64,000 bases of DNA from Brachycybe producta. Lineage: Eukaryota > Arthropoda > Diplopoda > Playtdesmida > Andrognathidae. The notes below the pieces were generated by a model. That model ran no database searches. It was not told the origin of the DNA and saw only the letters and a program-made list of their open reading frames with translations. Both the position numbers and the translations under genes were made by a program. Each line of letters opens with the position of its first letter. The stretch's first letter is position 1. Shown one piece after another: positions 56,818-64,000 of this stretch. The DNA is taken from positions 372,501 to 436,500 of the forward strand of contig JAUPFP010000082.1 of the NCBI GenBank assembly GCA_036925085.1, in the 5' to 3' direction.

Positions 56818-59800
56818 CCTTGCAATACCTGACCAACCTTTATGAACTTGTTTCACAGTGAGAGTTTAAAAAGCTCGATGAAAGACAGATCTTGCACGGC
56901 ACACTATATGCAATTGTGCACAAGTATTATATCTTGAGCCCTTTGCAGATTGTACTGAAACAGATCCTGGTCTCTGATAAATCTTTCTTTAAGAAAGGAA
57001 AGCACGCCTGTTTGATGCTTTTGCGGACAGAAAATGGTCTCCCTTGACTCGTGCGTCGGAACAAAATTCGATGAGAATCGTACAACTTACCGGGACTCGG
57101 TCGATACTCTTATCTTCCACCCTCGTTGTCTCGAAAACCTGTTCACTACGATAGCATAAGCGAGTCATTTACAAGGGGGTATCTCCTCTGACCCACTGCG
57201 TTGCAGACCGTCGCTTTATCCGAGAGTCTCTTTCGACTTTCTGCCTTAGTGCATATAACAGTTTGGTATTTATACATCGTGTTTCATGAACCAATTTTGG
57301 GTTGTAAATCGTGAGCGCAGGCACGTATTCTCGAAAGGCCATATGAACACAGTATTTTACCGTGACTTTATTGTGTACTCTGGTAGGAACTGATGGAGAT
57401 TTTCTCTTTGCGAGAAAAAGAAGCACGCCTGTTTGATGCTTTTGCGGACAGAATTTGGTCCCCCTTGACTCGTGCGTCGGAACAAACTTCGATGAGAATC
57501 GTACAACTTACCGGGACTCGGTCGATAGCCTTATCTTCCACCCTCGTTGTCTCGAAAACCTGTTCACTACGATTGCATATGCGAGTCATTTTAACGGGGA
57601 TTCTACTCTGACCCACTGCATTGCCAGTCCCCGTCGCTTCGACTCTGAAGTTTTTCTCTTTTGCTGCCTTAACACACATATAAGCAGTTCGAAATACATG
57701 GTAAACTTATATACTTCTTGCTCTATGAACTGATTTCCAATGAGAAGCGTGAGCACAGGCACGTATTCTCGGGAAAAGACGTTCTCCAAATGGGCCCAAT
57801 AGAGTATATTCTACTGTGGTAGTTCTGTGGTTATGATGATGCTCTGGTAGAAACTGCGAAAACTTTGGTTGTTCTCGAATACACTCATGCGTCTGATTCT
57901 AACCTTGAGGGAGAATAAAAAGCACGCCTGTTTAATGTTTTTGCGGACAGAAAAAGTGTTAACTTTGACGTCGTCGTGCTACGAAGTCATTTTAACAGTA
58001 TCTCTTCTTACCCTCTGCATTGCATGTTTCGCTTTGACTCTGAAGTAATTCTCTTGGTCTTGCTGCCTTAACACACATATAAGCAGTTCGAAATACATGG
58101 TAAACATATACTTCTTGCTCTATGAACTGATTTCCAATGAGTAATGAACGTCATCTTGTAGACGCATTCTCGCGAAAGACGTTCTCCAAATGGGCCCAAT
58201 AGAGTATATTCTACCGTGGTAGTTCTGTGGTTATGATGCTTTGGTGGAAACTGCGAGAACTTTGGTTATTCTCGAACAAATACTCATGAGTCTGAATCTA
58301 ACCTTGAGAGAGAATGAAAAGCACGCCTGTTTAATGTTTTTGCGGACAGAAAAAGTGTTAACTTTGACGTCGTCGTGCTACGAAGTCATTTTAACGGTAT
58401 CTCTTCTGACCCTCTGCATTGCATGTGTTGCTTTGAATCCGAAGTTATTCTCTCGGTCTTGCTGCCTTAACACACATATAAGCAGTTCGAAATACATGGT
58501 AAACTTATATACTTCTTGCTCTATGAACTGATTTCCAATGAGAAGCGTGAGCGCAGGCACGTATTCTCGGGAAAAGACGTTCTCCAAATGGGCCCAATAG
58601 AGTATATTCTACCGTGGTAGTTCTGTGGTTATGATGATGCTCTGGTAGAAACTGCGAAAACTTTGGTTGTTCTCGAACACACTCATGCGTCTGATTCTAA
58701 CCTTGAGGGAGAATAAAAAGCACGCCTGTTTAATGTTTTTGCGGACAGAAAAAGTGTTAACTTTGACGTCGTGCTACGAAGTCATTTTAACAGTATCTCT
58801 TCTGACCCTCTGCATTGCATGTTTTGCTTTGACTCCGAAGTAATTCTCTCGGTCTTGCTGCCTTAACACACATATAAGCAGTTCGAAATACATGGTAAAC
58901 ATATACTTCTTGCTCTATGAACTGATTTCCAATGAGTAATGAACGTCATCTTGTAGACGCATTCTCGCGAAAGACGTTCTCCAAATGGGCCCAATAGAGT
59001 ATATTCTACCGTGGTAGTTCTGTGGTTATGATGCTTTGGTGGAAACTGCGAGAACTTTGGTTATTCTCGAACAAATACTCATGCGTCTGAATCTAACCTT
59101 GAGAGAGAATGAAAAGCACGCCTGTTTAATGTTTTTGCGGACAGAAAAAGTGTTAACTTTGACGTCGTCGTGCTACGAAGTCATTTTAACGGTATCTCTT
59201 CTGACCCTCTGCATTGCATGTGTTGCTTTGAATCCGAAGTTATTCTCTCGGTCTTGCTGCCTTAACACACATATAAGCAGTTCGAAATACATGGTAAACT
59301 TATATACTTCTTGCTCTATGAACTGATTTCCAATGAGAAGCGTGAGCGCAGGCACGTATTCTCGGGAAAAGACGTTCTCCAAATGGGCCCAATAGAGTAT
59401 ATTCTACCGTGGTAGTTCTGTGGTTATGATGATGCTCTGGTAGAAACTGCGAGAACTTTGGTTATTCTCGAACACACTCATGCGTCTGATTCTAACCTTG
59501 AGGGAGAATAAAAAGCACGCCTGTTTAATGTTTTTGCGGACAGAAAAAGTGTTAACTTTGACGTCGTGCTACGAAGTCATTTTAACAGTATCTCTTCTGA
59601 CCCTCTGCATTGCATGTTTCGCTTTGACTCTGAAGTAATTCTCTCGGTCTTGCTGCCTTAACACACATATAAGCAGTTCGAAATACATGGTAAACTTATA
59701 TACTTCTTGCTCTATGAACTGATTTCCAATGAGTAATGAACGTCATCTTGTAGACGCACTCTCGCGAAAGACGTTCTCCAAATGGGCCCAATAGAGTATA

Positions 59801-60829
59801 TTCTACCGTGGTAGTTCTGTGGTTATGATGATGCTCTGGTAGAAACCGTGAGAACTTTGGTTATTCTCAAACAAATACTCATGCGTCTGAATCTAACCTT
59901 GAGGGAGAATAAAAAGCACGCCTGTTTGATGCTTTTGCGGACAGAGAAGGTCCCCCTTGACTCGTGCGTCGGAACAAACTTCGATGAGAACCGTACAACT
60001 TACCGGGATTCGGTCGATACTCTTATCTTCCACCCTCGTTGTCTCGAAAACCGTTCACTACGATTGCATATGCGAGTCATATTCACGGGGATTCTCCTCT
60101 GACCCACTGCATGGCAGACCATTGCTTTGACTAATGTTTTCTCGTCTTGCTGCCTTAACACAGTAGCAGTTCGATTTGGTACACTTATACTCGTGCTCGA
60201 ACAAATGCCTTTGAGAATCGTGAGTCGCAACACGTGTAATCTCATAAAGTTCGCCAAATGGGCACGAAAGAGTATATTTTACCGTCGTTCTGCGGTGCTC
60301 TGGTAGGAACCGAGACTTTGGTTATTCTCCAACACACACTCGTGTGTCTGAATCTAACCTTGAGGGAGAATAAAAAGCACGCCTGTTTGATGCTTTTGCG
60401 GACAGAAGGTCCCCCTTGACTCGTGCGTCGGAACAAACTTCGATGAGAACCGTACAACTTACCGGGATTCGGTCGATACTCTTATCTTCCACCCTCGTTG
60501 TCTCGAAAACCGTTCACTACGATTGCATAAGCGAGTCATATTCACGGGGATTCTCCTCTGACCCACTGCATAACAGACCGTTGCTTTGACCAATGTTTTC
60601 TCGTCTTGCTGCCTTAACACAGTAGCAGTTCGATTTGGTAAACTTATACTCGTGCTCGAACAAATGCCATTGAGAATCGTGAGTCGCAACACGTGTAATC
60701 TCATAAAGTTCGCCAAATGGGCACGAAAGAGTATATTTTACCGTCGTTCTGCAGTGCTCTGGTAGGAACCGAGACTTTAATTATTCTCACCCTCGTGTGT
60801 CTGATTCTTTCCCATGAGAAAGAAGAATA
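56818..60829. repeat. Block V, second set in IGS B
   Basis: This set has two more repeats of about 400 bp than the first set and one or two more than IGS A (for example an extra copy near 58,240-59,035). It runs into block VI at 60830 as in IGS A. Confidence 0.87.
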
Positions 60830-62400
60830 AAGATTAAGCCGTGCAAGGGAATCTGGTTAACAATTTTCCAGAACTTGGTTGCAGGGATCGCCCGTGAGTC
60901 CTTCGGAGACTTTCGGCGAAAGGGCCTGAGAGACTAACGTCTTCTGTTTGTGTAAGTCTGACTGCATCTCCCCCGAGAGGGACCAAGAGTCAGCGATAAG
61001 CACCGCACTCGTTGCGGTGTCAGGTACCTCCGTCGAACTATAAGTATCCGGGGCAGGGAGTACGATTCTCGCACCAGGCCAAAGAAAATCTGTTTGACAG
61101 TTTTCCAGAACTTGGTTGAAGTCATCGCCTGTGAGTCCTTCGGAGACTTTCGGCGAAAGGGCCTGAGAGACTAACCGTCTTCTGTTTGTGTAAGTCTGAC
61201 TGCATCTCCCCCGAGAGGGACCAAGAGTCAGCGATAAGCACCGCACTCGTTGCGGTGTCAGGTACCTCCGTCGAACTATAAGTCTCCGGGGCAGGGAGTA
61301 CGACTCTCGCACCATGTTCTAACTAACGCTGCGTGCGTGCTTGGTGAGTCTGATTCTTTCTCGTGAGGGGGAAAAAAAGATTAAGCCGTGCAAGGGAATC
61401 TGGTTAACAATTTTCCAGAACTTGGTTGCAGGGATCGCCCGTGAGTCCTTCGGAGACTTTCGGCGAAAGGGCCTGAGAGACTAACGTCTTCTGTTTGTAA
61501 GTCTGACTGCATCTCCCCCGAGAGGGACCAAGAGTCAGCGAGAAGCACCGCACTCGTTGCGGTGTCAGGTACCTCCGTCGAACTATAAGTATCCGGGGCA
61601 GGGAGTACGATTCTCGCACCAGGCCAAAGAAAATCTGTTTGACAGTTTTCCAGAACTTGGTTGAAGTCATCGACCGTGAGTCCTTCGGAGACTTTCGGCG
61701 AAAGGGCCTGAGAGACTAACGTCTTCTGTTTGTGTAAGTCTGACTGCATCTCCCCCGAGAGGGACCAAGAGTCAGCGATAAGCACCGCACTCGTTGCGGT
61801 GTCAGGTACCTCCGTCGAACTATAAGTCTCCGGGGCAGGGAGTACGACTTTCGCACCATGTTCTAACTAACGCTGCGTGCGTGATTGGTGAGTTTGTTCT
61901 TTCTCGTGAGGGAAGAATAAAGATTAAGCCGTGCAAGGGAATCTGGTTAACAATTTTCCAGAACTTGGTTGCAGGGATCGCCCGTGAGTCCTTCGGAGAC
62001 TTTCGGCGAAAGGGCCTGAGAGACTAACGTCTTCTGTTTGTGTAAGTCTGACTGCATCTCCCCCGAGAGGGACCAAGAGTCAGCGATAAGCACCGCACTT
62101 GTTGCGGTGTCAGGTACCTCCGTCGAACTATAAGTATCCGGGGCAGGGAGTACGATTCTCGCACCAGGCCAAAGAAAATCTGTTTGACAGTTTTCCTGAA
62201 CTTGGTTGAAGTCATCGCCCGTGAGTCCTTCGGAGACTTTCGGCGAAAGGGCCTGAGAGACTAACGTCTTCTGTTTGTGTAAGTCTGACTGCATCTCCCC
62301 CGAGAGGGACCAAGAGTCAGCGATAAGCACCGCACTCGTTGCGGTGTCAGGTACCTCCGTCGAACTATAAGTCTCCGGGGCAGGGAGTACGACTCTCTTA
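60830..62400 (+). repeat. Block VI: six 28S-derived half-repeats upstream of 18S, IGS B
   Basis: Double units start at 60830, 61377 and 61920. Length and order are almost the same as in IGS A (constant shift near 41,998). Block VI is thus the most stable part of the spacer, in contrast to blocks III-V. The 18S 5' tag AAGATTAAGCCGTGCAAG heads each double unit here too. Confidence 0.92.
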
Positions 62401-62466
62401 CCAAGTTCAAACTAAAGCTGCGTGCTTGCATCGTGAGACATGCAAAAAGCACATGAGAGAGGCAGC
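62401..62466 (+). other. Leader immediately before the second 18S
   Basis: The sequence is the same as 20403-20468. It is presumably the 3' end of the 5' external transcribed spacer. Confidence 0.6.
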
Positions 62467-64000
62467 TACACTGGTTGATCCTGCCAGTAGTCATATGCTC
62501 GTCTCAAAGATTAAGCCATGCAAGTGTAAGTACGGTCCATGAAAGTCTGGGCCTACCGCGAACTGCTCACTAACTCAGTCTCAATATAGTCGCTGGTCAC
62601 GACTATAAACAGTTAAACGGATAACTGTGGTAATTCTGGAGCTAATACGATGATGAGGCAGAACCCGTGAACTATGAGTGAGATCACCCTCGATCACCGG
62701 TGCCGTTTTCAGAAACCCTGCTTTTTGGAACGCACCAAGAACGTAAGTGAATCTCGCGAAACGGCCGATCACCGATCAACCGAGTCGTCCTCGCGACACT
62801 CGCGGTGACATTTCGAGAGACGGGTCTGCCTTATCAACCTTAGACGGTGTAGCCATTGTTTCTCGTAGTGCTCACGAGTACCGGGGAATCAGTGTTCGAT
62901 ACCGGAGAGGGAGCACGAGAAACGGCTACCACATCTAAGGAAGGCAGCAGGCACGCAAATTACTCAATGCTGGCTCAGTGAAGTAGTGACGATAAATAAC
63001 GATGCGGAACTCGATCGAGGCTCCGTTTATCGGAATGAGTTGATGTCAAATCTCTTTCCGAGAAGCTACTGGAGGGCAAGCCTAGTGCCAGCAGCCGCGG
63101 TAACTCTAGCTCCAGTAGCATATATTAAAGTTGTTGCGGTTAAAAAGCTCGTAGTCGATTCTGGGTCGGTCCGCCGCAATCTGCAGCTATCGTTCGTTCC
63201 TTCTCGATTCTCCTTTCTGGACCCCGAAAAAGAATGAGTTTGGTTATTCCGTGCGTGCGTGACTCCGTGTCATTGCGTGTGGGTTTTCCCTACTTCATTT
63301 CTTCTAGGGAGAAGAATGTGTTTATCTGTTGGTTATCGTTCGTTAGAGGCTGTTGCGAAACGAGGACCGCACCTAGGACGGATGACGGATAGGAGCCCGT
63401 CCTCTCTGTGACGGTTCTAACAATATGCCCTGCTTCCATTGCCCCCGCCATCGTGTGTGCGTGCGCTCACTCGTTTTGATGTACGTGTTACTGCCTTGTT
63501 TGTGTTCGCACTCACACAGTTCATTACATCTTCTCTGTTCGTGATGCCACCACACTTACCGATGGAAAGGGTGGTAAAAATGGACTCAAAGCTTGTGGCC
63601 GTTAAACTGTAAAAAAACGGAGTGCGTCGGGGTTTTCTTTCCCGTAAGTGTTCATTCGTCGGAGTTACTTTGACAAAATCTCAATGCTCAAAGTAGGCTC
63701 TCGCAAATTACGTTGAACTATGCCTGAAAGATACAAGCATGGAATAACGAAGACGACCTCCCGAATAAGATTGAACGGTAGCATATAATTTTATTTCGGT
63801 CTAAAGAGGTCACGATCTTCTCGTTGGTCTTGATCCGATAAAAAGCCACCTAGTCCGATGCGCGGTCTCTACCCGAATCTAAAAGACGTCGATTTGTTAC
63901 GGAACACATCCTCGCACTCTCGCATCTGCGATTGTCGTGTTGCTGTGGAACTAGTGAACTTCGTCTTATTTACGGATGAACCGTCGCCGGGCGCCAAACC
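62467..64000 (+). rRNA. 18S ribosomal RNA, 5' part, cut by the window end
   Basis: This is the start of the next transcription unit, with CTGGTTGATCCTGCCAG at the 5' end and GCCAGCAGCCGCGGTAA near 63087. The window ends inside V4. Compared with 20469-22002 it differs at about 20 positions. Three lie in the conserved first 720 nt (20562 A/G, 20721 C/T and 20821 A/G, first copy/second copy). The others lie in or just before V4. Confidence 0.96.

Noticed and set aside
30395-62466. Telomere-like or centromeric satellite
   Set aside because: There is no TTAGGG-type run, and the tandem repeats stay within the rDNA unit between 28S and 18S.

Overview
The window is nuclear ribosomal DNA of a eukaryote and holds nothing else. 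It contains the end of one intergenic spacer (IGS A), a complete 18S-ITS1-5.8S-ITS2-28S transcription unit, a complete second spacer (IGS B), and the first 1.5 kb of the next 18S gene. All rRNA sequence, whole genes and fragments alike, is on the + strand. I see no protein-coding gene. The many short open frames repeat with the spacer repeats, recur on both strands and in several frames, and look like no known protein. The 18S, 5.8S and 28S cores read as those of a bilaterian animal from a fast-evolving lineage. The 28S 5' end and the 5.8S have a weakly spiralian look, but I cannot name a phylum.

Layout: IGS A 1-20468; 18S 20469-23202; ITS1 to 25240; 5.8S 25241-25398; ITS2 to 25850; 28S about 25851-30394; IGS B about 30395-62466; partial 18S 62467-64000. 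The spacer has a fixed order of blocks: terminator-like palindromes and a 71-bp array just after 28S; (II) 139-bp repeats in higher-order units; (III) repeats of about 1.5-2.06 kb; a 307-bp array; (IV) a mosaic of rRNA fragments with 124-bp sub-arrays; a trio of 62-bp palindromic repeats; (V) repeats of about 0.4 kb; and (VI) six 28S-derived half-repeats running up to the 18S gene. IGS B contains blocks III, IV and V twice, because of an 8,815-bp duplication. Measured between the same two anchors, IGS A is 20,468 bp and IGS B is 30,670 bp. One repeat unit is therefore 31.8 kb and the next is 42.0 kb, far larger than most animal rDNA units.

The most unusual feature is that much of the spacer, and ITS1 as well, is assembled from short, diverged, sense-strand pieces of 18S, 5.8S and 28S rRNA. 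The pieces are spliced to one another, often beside small perfect hairpins, and then amplified in tandem. One 124-bp repeat contains pieces of all three rRNAs. ITS1 holds four 18S-derived modules and shares a 307-bp composite unit with the IGS. The presumed 5' external transcribed spacer is six copies of one 28S segment, three of them headed by an 18S 5' tag. The complete 28S gene also has a 198-nt structured insertion in the universally conserved helix 69 region, flanked by short direct repeats, and the 18S gene has a V4 region of about 940 nt.
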